This document shows, in pieces, positions 26,270-37,183 of a stretch of DNA of 37,183 bases (position 1 is the stretch's first letter; each line of letters opens with the position of its first letter). Below the pieces are notes generated by a model. The model saw only the letters and a list, made by a program, of their open reading frames with translations, had not been told where the DNA came from and ran no database searches. Made by a program: the position numbers and the translations under genes. The stretch comes from Saccoglossus kowalevskii (taxonomy: Eukaryota > Hemichordata > Enteropneusta > Harrimaniidae): positions 866,047 to 903,229 of the forward strand of contig NW_003129855.1 in assembly GCF_000003605.2 (NCBI RefSeq), written 5' to 3'.

Positions 26270-26700
26270 CAAATAAACCATGTCTTGGAGTATGATATAT
26301 GGATAATGCCTTCACTACAACTGACTAAATCGTTTGGCTTGACTGTCACAGATAAGGAAGTGTGCCAAACGGGATATGTATTCTGCATAACTTGCATAGG
26401 ACTGCGAGTGCATTGAATGAGTAATGGCTTCTTCCCAATTAGCATGGGCCCGAGTGTGCCGAATGGGTTATGCCTTCAGCCCGACGGGACTACGTGATGG
26501 AGCGTACCGAATTTGTAAATCGTTCTGCTTGTCTGTCATAGATCTAGGAATGTACATACTGGGTACACCCTTCTCTCTGACTTATATAGGGTTGGGAATG
26601 TTACACAGAGGATTATGCCTCCAACCCAACTGGCATAGACCCTACATTTGGCATAGATCTGGCAGTGTACAGAATGAGTAATGTTTTCCATCTGGGTCGT
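26270..26700 (+). repeat. Degenerate tandem repeat
   Basis: Recurring approximate elements catagatctaggaatgtaca, aatgagtaatgccttc and ccgacgggacta-like text at roughly 55-70-bp spacing. Strongly decayed, so copy number is uncertain. Open frames on both strands (26257-26445, 26424-26681) come from this repeat. Confidence 0.5.
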
Positions 26701-26719
26701 ATGTCTGTGAAGGCCAGGC

Positions 26720-28230
26720 TAAACATGGGTCAATATTTGGTTGTTTCTGTTTTATATATTTTAATATAACATGTAAACAGGAGACAAGTACATACTTAGT
26801 TTATTGTAAGTCGAATTAATGTATCAATCTGTAACATCGCAATAACCGCATTTGATTTTATTGAATAAACTCCGCTTTGGTTTTAAAGTCACAGTGCTGT
26901 ACGCACACGTTGGAGGTATTACATTATGTGAGACCTCACCAGAACAATAATTAAACTTAATGGCACTTATGAATGTAAGCAGGTGATATCATGTTGAGAT
27001 CGTTCAGTCAGTGTCACTCGTGCAACAACAGCGAAATGCTTTTAACAGCTCTGGGAAGTATTGCAGCTAGTAATCTTTCAAATCGGTCATTTTCTGTTCA
27101 CTGCGAGATCTCGCGTAATGCGTGAAAAGCGCAGATCGAACGTCTGCCACATAAACCGAACGATTTGATTTTTAACGTGAACTTTATATATATATAGTTC
27201 AACTTGATCGTAATTGACCCACATCAAATGTGTATAGTACATTATTGGGCGTGGAAATACCCAGAACATTTGTCGAATCCCCTCACTAGTAAGCCGTACC
27301 AAATTTCAAATCACTATCATTCTCCCAAAAACCTTTTACCATTTACCTGACTTGAGTATAGACAACTATTACGATGATTGCAGAACTGGTATATGTACGG
27401 GTCATCTTGACATAACTGTAACATGTAACTGATCACGCTATACAGTTGTGCTTACCGTGACTACATTGTTTGAGAGCAAATCAGTAAATACGAACCGAGA
27501 AGATTTGGTAATTCTAAACTACGTTTCATTAACAATTGAATCTCGAGCTTTAAGTTTGAAATAAATTGCAAATACTAAGTGCGAGAGATAATTAACCCCA
27601 TTGCAAATTACCTTGAACTTGGGAATGGTGCAGATGGTGACACTCGTAAACACCCGAACATCCATGAAATACATTGTTTACTGGAAGTTAACCTTGTAAG
27701 AAACCTCGGGGGTCGTGTTGAAATGGACACCTCACAATGAAATCAATAACGCATATAATTCAAAAGTAATCTGAGTTGTTATATCTTAAAATAATCCTTC
27801 CTGGTCACTGGAGATGAGTGTAAGTCGATTAAACATTCGAAAAGAACAACATTTTGATATGGTTAGAGTGAAAGCTGTATTATTATTAATTATTTAATTT
27901 ATTTTAATCAGCTAAATAGTTCATGGCCAAGTTCAGTTTTTCTGCAGTCTATGCTATTGCACGTAACGGTGGATGCATCAACCCAGATTCGGGGCGTGTT
28001 ATAAGAGAAGTAATTGGAAAACAACATCGTTTATTAGGTCAACAGCTAGAAGCGAATAAGTAGCGTGATATTCGCTAGGTTCAAATCCGTAACCAAAATG
28101 TGGCAACTACGTACAGAACTAATCCTTTGTAATTTTCAAAGAGCTCATTAAAAGTTAGAACGAGTCGAATATGTACTGAGATGCGCTGCTATACAAGATT
28201 TGTCCAGTTTCCACCATGAAATATTCACAA
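26720..28230. other. AT-rich intergenic sequence
   Basis: No coding similarity, RNA gene or clear repeat. A minus frame at 27087-27302 is open but motif-free. Confidence 0.5.
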
Positions 28231-28492
28231 TAAGGTAGAAGCCTACTCATAATTTTGCGAAAGTTTGTCATGAATCACATGACAATATTCTTTGTTTTTT
28301 TGTATAAAATCCTGAAGCCATTGTCTCATGGCACCTTAAAATAACATTCTTGTGTGTGTTACAGTGAGAAATTTGTCCTGATATTCTTCAAAAATCGCTA
28401 TTTATAGGGCAATTCCATAAAGCTCAATGTTTTGTTTTTTTTGGAAAAAGGGAATTCTAGGTATTTGAAATCATGAGAAGGCTTCTACCTTA
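28231..28492 (+). mobile_element. TA-flanked MITE, 258 bp
   Basis: Left end aggtagaagcctactcataa, right end complement aggtagaagccttctcatga: about 23 bp of terminal inverted repeat with two or three mismatches. TA on both sides (28231-28232, 28491-28492). No coding sequence. Distinct from the other families in the window. Confidence 0.78.
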
Positions 28493-29544
28493 ATGCCACA
28501 GTGTTTTATTTTTGTTTATAGAAGTTCAGTTCCGTATTACCGGCTAACCCAGTCAATAAATTAATTCATGTACGGAGACATTATTCTGCATTATAATTCA
28601 CCGCAGATTCGTAGAATTGTCCGTTCGTATTTACAGTATTTATTTTGATAAATTGACGAGATATCGCACGTTTTTCCAATTACGGGTATATGATAACTGA
28701 TAACGTTCAAGATTAATAATAAACGGTGTTCCATCTATCGACAACGTTTAGGCTTAGATATATCACAGATATGTGTATTGGTTAGTGTTCACTAGTATAT
28801 ACGTGACTGCATAACGCTCTGCCCGCAAAGGTACCATGATTTACATAGTGTGTACTATTGTCCCCGAGTAGGGATTTCTCGACCAATCACATACTAATGG
28901 TGACAATACAACTCGGGGTTAAGTCGTCAGTTTGTTGCATATGTTCGCCGCGTATATAACCATTGTTTAATCTAGGCAAATGCAATTCCATTTCACGAGA
29001 CGCCGGCATTGAGACATGTCCGTTAGGCATAACGTCCGTGCACAGGATAAAAGCCGTGGGATTATATAATATTTGTGAAGTCGACAGTGAAATTCCTAAT
29101 CGGCGTCGCAATTGTGAATGCCAGAAAAGATTTAAATGCGCACCGTGTAAGCAATAATCAACCCACGTATCCGGTAATAATCGGATTTTTGAAATGATTT
29201 ATTTCTAATGTCTTGACAACAAAATTGGCATGAGATGCATATTGACATAGGACAGGATGTCATGTCTTATTGAAGCTGGATTAGTTCGTAATTTTTTGTG
29301 TCTGCGCTAGATATATTAACAAAGCAGAACAGTGTCATGTAGGTTTTGTATAAGATACCTTTCAAGGGGCCCTGTATCCATTCTGTAATGTATGCGTTTT
29401 TACTATCAAAACAATCCCGGCGGTTGTTTATGATCCGTGAAAGCAGCGATGGATATTTCGTGCTGTGATGTTGTGATTATTCATCCAATGGAAAGAACTA
29501 GGTTTACATATTATTGAACGACTTCACTATATATATAACCACAC
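28493..29544. other. Intergenic sequence, no gene recognised
   Basis: 28887-29157 is open on both strands (minus frame 74 codons, plus frame 64 codons) but lacks recognisable motifs. A short inverted repeat ccccgagt/actcgggg lies at 28862-28918. Confidence 0.45.
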
Positions 29545-29690
29545 TTAAAGCGAGAGGGTCGTCACCTGCGCACGCGCGGGAATTGAGTCCCATGCGACGA
29601 TAACAACATACACTAAAACACAAAGGCTCATGGGTAAATGCTTGTTTGTAAACATCTGACGCATGCGCAGGTGACGACTCCCCGCTTTAA
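29545..29690 (+). mobile_element. TTAA-flanked MITE, copy 3
   Basis: 146 bp in the intergenic right half. Left end ttaaagcgagagggtcgtca, right end gtgacgactccccgctttaa. The core matches copy 1 in the same orientation (gaattgagtccca-gcgacgataacaaca, ggctcatgggta, cttgtttgtaaac), with a short deletion around the acatctgacgc junction. Confidence 0.82.
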
Positions 29691-29813
29691 ATGATATACA
29701 ATATAATTGTTTATATTAAATGATTGCCATTATTTTGTCTTTGAATGACATAGGAGTGCCTCGTGTCTGGTAACATGAATGGTTAAATGTTAAACCAATA
29801 TTACCGAAGTGGT

Positions 29814-29890
29814 GGTCAATATTCAGTTTTAATGACCCGAAGAGGAAATTGCGCATTTCCTTTGAGGGCCATTAAAGCTGACAATTGACC
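29814..29890 (+). repeat. 77-bp imperfect hairpin (foldback element or pre-miRNA-like)
   Basis: Arms of 36 bases around a 5-base loop (tgcgc). Left arm starts ggtcaatattcagttttaat; the right arm complements it with about 29 Watson-Crick pairs, two G:U pairs and about five mismatches. Size, loop and mismatches resemble a microRNA precursor. A small foldback transposon is equally possible. Confidence 0.7.
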
Positions 29891-31679
29891 CATACTATAT
29901 GTTTTATTATACTGAATGAATTAATACAACATAAATCGAACGGTAGAGTTCAAGTCGATAATGAGTTGTATTGACCGCCACGTGACCGCGTGCTGACCAA
30001 TCAACGTTACAATCTTGCACATGAGGTATAAGCGAATATATAAAATGGTACTGGTAGTCGTAGCAATCGTAGTCGTTGGTAATTTTACGATACAAGCAAA
30101 TATTTCGGGATATGTCACGGTGCTTTTCATGAGGAATTCACTTTAGCAGATACTTATTACAGCAACCAGTATATATTAGATGTGTTATGATAACTATTTA
30201 CAGTCAAATAAAACATTAAATCATCCGCAGACATTTGTTATCCCATGCTCGACCCTTACTAAACCGCAACGTTACCATGACATTTATGTTTCACCATGGG
30301 CAGCTATTCAAATTTAGCGCTAACAGGAAATGATGGAGAAATACGTCTTCAGTCGGAGAAATACAGGAAATTAATTTCTTTCAATGTATTATTCTAATAT
30401 TAAATATCGCGGGTTGTATATTACTTCCGATTGGCTTCGACGTTTTAACGCACTGCAGCACCGTTACTTATCGGAAACCAACTGCAACCGTGTGGTTTAA
30501 GCGCACAATACCCGATGAAACACGCTACTGACTTGATTGAGTTTGTACATGTTTTGTAATATAGATATCCGTGAGAAGAACACTACTTGTGTGAGACTAT
30601 GCTGATTAAAGAGCGGATACGAATATATGGGTATATTTTATGATGTTATGGCATTTTATGTTGATGTACACAGGGGATTACGAATCAAATCCGTATTTTT
30701 TTCAATATGGAATTTATAACAAGTATATAAAATTAATACTACTGCATATTGTTCTTTTAACTACTGTACGTAATACGCATGCGCATTTTCTGAAGCCATT
30801 ATTTTACAGAAAATTTGTTATACTTCATGGCACAAAATGTGTTGTTTACGAATAAGTAGTGAAAATTACACCAAGCTATTCGTTTGTCAGTCTCAACTGC
30901 CATTTCATATCGTGACGTCACTGCAACGTGTGATTAACGAGATTGTCTCCTAAGCGTAACCTCCAAGACAACCTTCGTAATGCATTACCATTATACAATA
31001 AAAAAAAAAAAACGTTGTTACTACTACGAACCTAGTCTATCAATACTGTATGCCAAATACAGCTGTAGACTGCAAAAACTACTTCCACATAACCTCTGTA
31101 CCGATACATTGAAAATGGGTCACGTAAACACGTGTTACATTATTGGCGCATAAAATTCTCATGATACATCTAGCAAATTAAACTGGTTTATTTCCGTTGT
31201 TTGAATTCGATGACTGAATTCCAATCGCACAGAGATGAGCGGAACACTAACTATTATTTGTAATGAATAACATTTCATGACCGTGCAAGTCAGCTGTTCA
31301 CACGGGAAACGAAATATAGTGTAAAATAGATGGGCCAGGGTAAGGTTGTACTCATCATTGTATTGCATTAGAAGTTCCGATCACTCACGTCGCCTAGTTA
31401 CATCGGATGGGTGAGCTTAAAGTTAACTACCGATATGATCACACACAGCGTGTTTAAAATTAAATTCCATGGGATACACATTAAAAAAAACTCCGTCTCT
31501 TGATAAGTTTATGAACAAGGACAACATCTTAAAGGTTGAATTTATAGCACTTGTCAAGGAACGCAAGCAGAAACATTATGTCGTATATTTTCTATACTAC
31601 ATAATATAAATGAACAAATACACATATTGTTACCAATCGTACATATCCTAGTTATTTCAGTGAAAGTTTTTAATCTTAA
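29891..31679. other. Intergenic sequence, no gene recognised
   Basis: Several short open frames (29907-30130 minus, 30640-30855 plus, 31159-31368 minus) have no motifs. Contains an A-run near 31000-31012. Confidence 0.5.
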
Positions 31680-33460
31680 ACATTAAAAAAGAGGTTATGT
31701 GTAAAGTTTGATTCAAAAAAGGTTTATGTGTAGAGTTTGATTCAGAAAAAGGGTTATGTGTGGAATTTGATTCAAAAAAGGGTTTATGTGTAGAGTTTGA
31801 TCAAGAAAAGGGGTTATGTGTAGAGTTTGATTTAAAACAGGTTTATGTGCAGAGTTTGATTCAGAAAAGGGGTTATCTGTAGAGTTTGATTCAAAAAAGG
31901 GTTATCTGTAGAGTTTGATTCAGAAAAGGGGTTATCTGTAGAGTTTGATTCAGAAAAAGGGTTATCTGCAGAGTTTGATTCAGAAAAGGGGTTATCTGTA
32001 GAGTTTGATTCAGAAAAAGGGTTATCTGTAGAGTTTGATTCAGGAAAAGGGTTATGTGTACAGTTTGATTCAAAAAGGGGTTATGTGTAGAGTTTGATTC
32101 AAAAAAGGTTTATGTGTAGAGTTTGATTCAGAAAAAGGGTTATGTGTGGAATTTGATTCAAAAAAGGGTTTATGTGTAGAGTTTGATCAAGAAAAGGGGT
32201 TATGTGTAGAGTTTGATTTAAAACAGGTTTATATGTAGAGTTTGATTCAGAAAAAGGGTTATGTGTAGAGTTTGATTCAGGAAAAGGGTTATGTGTAGAG
32301 TTTGATTCAAAAAGGGGTTATGTGTAGAGTTTGATTCAAAAAGGGGTTATGTGTAGAGTTTGATTCAAAAAAGGTTTATGTGTAGAGTTTGATTCAAAAA
32401 GGGGTTATGTGTAGAGTTTGATTCAAAAAAGGTTTATGTGTAGAGTTTGATCAAGAAAAGGGGTTATGCGTAGAGTTTGATTCAAAAAAGGTTTATGTGT
32501 AGAGTTTGATCAAGAAAAGGGGTTATGCGTAGAGTTTGATTCAAAAAAGGTTTATGTGTAGAGTTTGATCAAGAAAAGGGGTTATGCGTAAAGTTTGATT
32601 CAAAACAGGTTTATATGTAGAGTTTGATTCAGAAAAGGGGTATTCTGTAGAGTTTGATTCAGGAAAAGGGTTATGTGTAGAGTTTGATTAAAAAAAGGGG
32701 TTATGTGTAGAGTTTGATTCAAAAAAGAGTTATGTGTAGAGTTTGATTCAAAAAAAGGTTTATGTGCAGAGTTTGATTCAACAAGGAGTTATGTGTAGAG
32801 TTTGATTCAGAAAAGGGGTTATGTGTAGAGTTTGATTCAAAAAAAGGGTTATGTGTAGAGTTTGATTCAGGAAAAGGGTTATGTGTAGAGTTTGATTCAA
32901 AAAGGGGTTATGTGTAGAGTTTGATTCAAAAAGGAGTTATGTGTAGAGTTTGATTCAAAAAAAGGTTTATGTGTAGAGTTTTATTCAAAAAAGGGTTATG
33001 TGTAGAGTTTGATTCAGAAAAGAGTTTATGTGTAGAGTTTGATTCAGAAAAGGGTTATGTGTAGAGTTTGATTCAGAAAAGGGTTATGTGTAGAGTTTGA
33101 TTCAAAAAAGGTTTATGTGTAGAGTTTGATTCAGAAAAGGGTTATGTGTAGAGTTTGATTCAGAAAAGGGTTATGTGTAGAGTTTGATTCAGAAAAGAGT
33201 TTATGTGTAGCGTTTGATTCAAAAAAGGTTTATGTGTAGAGTTTGATTCAGGAAAAGGGTTATGTGTAGAGTTTGATTCAGAAAAGGGTTATGTGTAGAG
33301 TTTGATTCAAAATTTCGGTAAGGAATGTTATTTGATGTATAAACATAGATTCAGAATTGTAGTTTTGTGTGGAATTTTATTCAAAATGTGGGATGTGTAT
33401 AGAATGTGATTCAGAAAGTGGATTATGTAAACAATTTGATTCAGAGAGAAGGTTATGTGT
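31680..33460 (+). repeat. 27-30-bp minisatellite array, about 60 copies
   Basis: Unit ggttatgtgtagagtttgat followed by tcaaaaaag or tcagaaaag. The length varies through the A/G run. A segment of about 155 bp (31690-31845) is repeated almost exactly 386 bp later (32076-32232), showing higher-order duplication. The right end (33313-33460) is diverged. In one plus frame a 30-bp unit reads VEFDSEKGLC. Confidence 0.95.
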
Positions 33461-34963
33461 GAGGCAACTTCAAATTCATATTCAATACGCAGGTAAACGT
33501 AAACGGGCAAACACAAAATTGTATACACGTAAACAGGTGTTTCAGGGAATCAAATATAGTGTTTGGGCTAATGGTACATTACATATACCAATACGTATGT
33601 CGGTTTGTATTTAGTTATAAATCCTAATTTCACAATTAAATCACGTCATGGTCTGTCTATATTCAAAATATTTACCCGACATTCCACGCATCAACGTTCA
33701 GAAATGCCTGGTATTTCCACCACAAACAATTCAATATTTGATACTTCGATACTCCAAGTAAAATATGACAAGCCACACATATCGAGTTCTTTTCAACTGT
33801 AGATGACGATCAAACCCCGACGTCGTATGTCGATATTGCTGGATCAGGGTATCGAGCATATTGAAAAATACTTATTTTGTGACGTCTTTTCTGTAACCCT
33901 GTGTAGTCTGAATAAAACTGTCCGTGCCTGGTAGGCGTATAGTCTAGTCAATAGACCATTTTAATATACATAAAATACAATTTTGGAAATTCGTAACAGG
34001 GAATTACCTCAGCTCTATCTCCGTCAAATGACCATTTTAAACTCGCGGAGAGATAACCACCCAATTTGAAAATAATAATTTGTTTTAGACAATTTTACCT
34101 TCAGGTTCCGTTTTTAAAGAAACTCAAATTATTGACTATTATAATCACTATGGCAACTAATTACGGCATTACGTCATTAAAAAGTCCCGTTATTTGCAAA
34201 ATGAAGACAGAGCATTAGACATCACTTCGCAAACATTGACACCCTAGCTCACTTACAATAAGCTCGTTTAATAACTCGTTGATAAAAAAATGAGAACAGC
34301 AGGGTAATAAAACAACTAATAAATTATTTCTACTACCCATGGATAAGTATTATGGGATATATAATACAACAGGCTTTATTTCTGACACCGCCCTTAAGAA
34401 AAACACCACAGTTCTTGGCATTTAACAGTGTCAAGGTTCAGAAAATTCAATAAATAAAAGTAAATTAGTATGCACTATGTTTATAGTAGAATAGTAGGAT
34501 ACGTATAATCCCGCTTTGGAAGCCAGCTTGGGTCTTGTGGACCTTACCAGGGACATTTGCTTAGCGAGGGTTTAGTACAGTTGTAAGTCATTTGTAAAAA
34601 CTTGTTCTGCAATGTACGTGGTGTTCTGAGAAATGTATTGAATCATGCTTTTATGAAAATAATTGCCTCCAGCCCCTACTTTGGGAAATTTTCTCGATAT
34701 CAACAATTTGTTCAACTTTACAATTAAGTAGGCCATCAATATTCTCCACAAAGCCTATTTAGTCGATTTGATACATTGGTGTTTGTGTACTAATCATAAA
34801 TATATTTCTTTGTAAAAGAAACATTAAAATACCATTGTCAGTCTTTGCTGGAGAAGACACTAAATCAACATTATCAAGAATCTCGTTCAAATTATGAGAC
34901 ATAAATATCCATATCGTGACTGGATAGCAAGCCTGCTGTATTCCATTAATTCCATCTTTTCAT
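33461..34963. other. Intergenic sequence, no gene recognised
   Basis: Plus frames at 33369-33614 and 33605-33802 follow the minisatellite but show no motif beyond the repeat-derived part. The remainder is AT-rich and featureless. Confidence 0.5.
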
Positions 34964-35690
34964 GTAATATAATAACACGATAACAACCTTGGCGTTATCA
35001 AGTGAATACACTTTTTACAACACTGTTACCAATAAACACCCTAAAGTGAACACGACTGTCTATGTAATGTAACACGATAACAACCTTGGCGTTGTCAAGT
35101 GAATACACTCTGTTCAACACTGTTACCAATAAACACTCTAAAGTGAACACGACTGTCTATGTAATGTAACACGATAACAACATTGGCGTTGTCAAGTGAA
35201 TACAATCTTTACAACACTGTTACCAATAAACACTCTAAAGTGAACACGACTGTCTATGTAATGTAACACGATAACAACCTTGGCGTTGTCAAGTGAATAC
35301 AATCTTTACAACACTGTTACCAATAAACACCCTAAAGTGAACACGACTGTCTATGTAATGTAACACGATAACAACCTTGGCGTTGTCAAGTGAATACAAT
35401 CTTTTCAACACTGTTACCAATAAACACCCTAAAGTGAACACGACTGTCTATGTAATGTAACACGATAACAACCTTGGCGTTATCAAGTGAATACACTCTT
35501 TTCAACACTGTTACCAATAAACACCCTAAAGTGAACACGACTGTCTATGTAATGTAACACGATAACAACCTTGGCGTTATCAAGTGAATACACTCTTTTC
35601 AACACTGTTACCAATAAACACCCTAAAGTGAACACGACTATCTAAGTGATGTAACACGATAACAACATTCCAGTGGATACAATCTTTTCA
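34964..35690 (+). repeat. 97-bp tandem repeat, about 7.4 copies
   Basis: Unit taacacgataacaaccttgg-cgttrtcaagtgaatacam, then caacactgttaccaataaac, cctaaagtgaacacgactgtctatgtaatg. cacgac recurs at 35051 and 35148 and so on. Each unit can form a small hairpin (gataac/gttatc), disrupted in copies reading gttgtc. The last copy is truncated. Confidence 0.94.
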
Positions 35691-36848
35691 ACAATGTTCA
35701 GAATAAATTCGTATTTGAGACAAACTCTGCGCATTCAAAAATAAGAGTTCATTTAATATAACAGACAGAAATTAAAGTGCATTGTCGTTTCTGTAATCTC
35801 GTAATATTGTCTACACGCCGCGTAATCACGCGTCATTGAAATCTACCACTGCGTCTTCTCAAACGATTGCTTTGATAACTAAACATTGTAATCACATCAT
35901 CTTGTATTTCCGGATCCCCCGGTGACACATCGGGGAATGTAACAAGCATTGCAAGTTCCGTATTTATTAAAAGAATCGACAAAACAATTAAGGAGATACC
36001 CATGAATCTGAATAAATACCTAATTTAAGCTGAAATTTCGAATGCACTGCACACCAATGTGTATTAGACACAGTGTTTGGGGAGTTACTACATGCATTGC
36101 GAGAAACAAGTAATTCCCAGATGGGTCGTAGCCGCAGATAGTTCTATGTAAGCTGATTACGGTGAACCCAATTACGGGGTACACTAGCATACCCACCTTT
36201 GGCTATTTGCATATAGCTTGTCTAAATTACGTGTACACTGTAGACATCAGGTAATTGATTACATCTGAGTAAGTATTCATCTGCACAGCATACTAGTAAA
36301 CCGGTCTACATACATAGCTAAACGGGCGCTATTAAATTAGATCACAAAGATCCACAATTATCAATTTATTGTGACATTAAAGATGCGATAGGAGTGCGCA
36401 GTAGCGAAACATGACAAACGATTATTTTCATTTACAGCCTCACATTCGGCGTATACAAAATGTCAAATTTGTTTGAGTATCGAGAACTATATTTGCTAAG
36501 TTTGTATTGGCTTTCCATCAGGTTAACACTCTTTCCAAATAAACACTGGAAAGAGCATGGATATATTTTTTTCAAGTGCCTATGGTGAATGGAGGACACA
36601 ACAATTTCACGTCAGCAACGACTTGGCATTATGCGCCCTCACGCGACAACCTTTCACAACAAGTTCCCAAGATCCCAATAGGTCTCATGGCACTAGTCAA
36701 CCAATGACCGTTTGTAGGGTTCAATTTAAATGCCTTGCAAGAACCAATTATATTTTTTCTCAGGTGCCCCCTGAGGGCGTGATCATCCAGGTCGAAGGTG
36801 AGACTAACATGTGATCTTTTGTTTACTGCTTAGCGGCTGTGTGCCTGT
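35691..36848. other. Sequence before the LTR, no gene recognised
   Basis: An open frame 36557-36814 (ATG start, 85 codons) abuts the LTR but has no recognisable motif. Nothing else stands out. Confidence 0.45.
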
Positions 36849-36977
36849 TGTAATGTATGTATTCATGCTTGTACCGATGCTCATTTGTTAATCTATATTA
36901 CGTCATTGATAAGTCTTGAATAAATAGGATCAGTCTTCAACATGGCGTCATAGTAGTCACGACCAGTCAATCTTACA
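36849..36977 (+). mobile_element. Probable 5' LTR of a Ty3/gypsy element
   Basis: Ends tgtaa...ttaca are a 5-bp inverted pair with TG...CA termini. Contains AATAAA near 36920, and the primer-binding site follows directly. The right boundary is firmer than the left: a tg at 36811 is an alternative start. The matching 3' LTR would lie outside the window. Confidence 0.55.
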
Positions 36978-36994
36978 TGGTGTCAGAACCGGGA
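36978..36994 (+). promoter_or_regulatory. Primer-binding site of the LTR element
   Basis: tggtgtcagaaccggga begins immediately after the LTR's terminal CA. It has the TGG start expected of a sequence complementary to a tRNA 3' end. The tRNA was not identified. Confidence 0.6.
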
Positions 36995-37004
36995 TTTTGC
37001 AACA

Positions 37005-37183
37005 ATGACCACGGGATTGAAAGCTCCAGGACCGCTCCAGCTAGAAGGCAACATTCACGAGAACTACAAGAACTGGCTCAGAGCATACGACATCTACGCA
37101 ATTGCTAGTGGTGTCACGACAAAAGACGAGAAGGTACAGTGCAACGTATTTCTTCATGTCGCCGGATATGCCGCACAGAAAGT
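37005..37183 (+). CDS. Ty3/gypsy gag N-terminus, cut by the window end
   Basis: ATG at 37005, 28 bases after the LTR; open to the window end (59 codons plus). The pattern APGPLQLEGN....NWLRAYDIYAIASG..TKDEKVQCN is that of gag proteins of gypsy elements of the type annotated as K02A2.6-like: a hydrophobic L-x-L-x-GN start, then W-x-x-x-x-x-x-Y/F, then K-x-E-K-VQ. No frameshift so far, so this copy may be young. The gag core, protease and pol would be downstream. Confidence 0.8.
   Translation, partial: MTTGLKAPGPLQLEGNIHENYKNWLRAYDIYAIASGVTTKDEKVQCNVFLHVAGYAAQK

Noticed and set aside
26424-26681. 85-codon plus-strand frame
   Set aside because: Made of decayed tandem repeat units, with open frames on both strands from the same repeat.
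28887-29157. Open frames on both strands
   Set aside because: No recognisable domain, no splice or promoter context, and length within chance expectation.
31680-35690. CRISPR-like repeat-spacer array
   Set aside because: The repeats are contiguous with no unique spacers, and the DNA is from an animal genome.
36557-36814. 85-codon frame before the LTR
   Set aside because: No motif recognised; it probably reflects chance or flanking DNA of the insertion.

Overview
This is an animal nuclear genome window, not bacterial DNA. Its one clear gene is broken into 18 exons by short introns with ordinary GT/AG boundaries. The rest is AT-rich and full of MITE-like elements, minisatellites, a tRNA-derived SINE, a LINE tail and Ty3/gypsy remnants. 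The intron-rich receptor guanylate cyclase, the LINE type and the compact introns suggest a marine invertebrate (mollusc, hemichordate, cephalochordate or similar). The sequence alone does not settle the phylum.

The central feature, on the minus strand from 20792 down to 7055, is the 3' three quarters of a natriuretic-peptide-receptor-type membrane guanylate cyclase. I rebuilt 18 exons by hand from splice sites and reading phase. They total 3435 nt, exactly 1145 codons with the stop, and no exon is interrupted. In order they encode the C-terminal part of an ANF-receptor-type ligand-binding domain, a juxtamembrane Cys pair, one transmembrane helix, a kinase-homology domain lacking the catalytic Asp, a signalling coiled coil, a complete class III cyclase domain with its metal, purine and transition-state residues, and a long Ser/Thr-rich tail. 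The signal peptide and N-terminal ligand-binding lobe were not found. They are either beyond the recognisable exons or outside the window.

The introns carry mobile DNA: a tRNA-derived SINE (7885-7968), two members of a TTAA-flanked MITE family (13719-13872, 19752-19893), two copies of another dispersed repeat (14139-14345, 16322-16525), and an approximately 840-bp retroelement (18676-19516). The retroelement's 10-bp target-site duplication includes the exon-3 splice donor, so the donor has been copied.

Left flank (1-7054): a decayed Ty3/gypsy pol on the plus strand (about 1670-2720) containing a 38-bp tandem array, then largely featureless DNA, a LINE-like (CAAA)n tail and the presumed 3' UTR of the receptor. 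Right flank (20793-37183): no recognisable protein gene. It holds degenerate repeats, three further inverted-repeat elements including a 77-bp imperfect hairpin that resembles a pre-miRNA, a 105-bp tandem array that is open in one frame, a 27-30-bp minisatellite of about 1.8 kb, a 97-bp tandem array and, at the right edge, the LTR, primer-binding site and gag start of another Ty3/gypsy element.

Function: the receptor would bind an extracellular ligand, probably a peptide, and make cGMP in the cytosol. Nothing else in the window looks like a partner gene.
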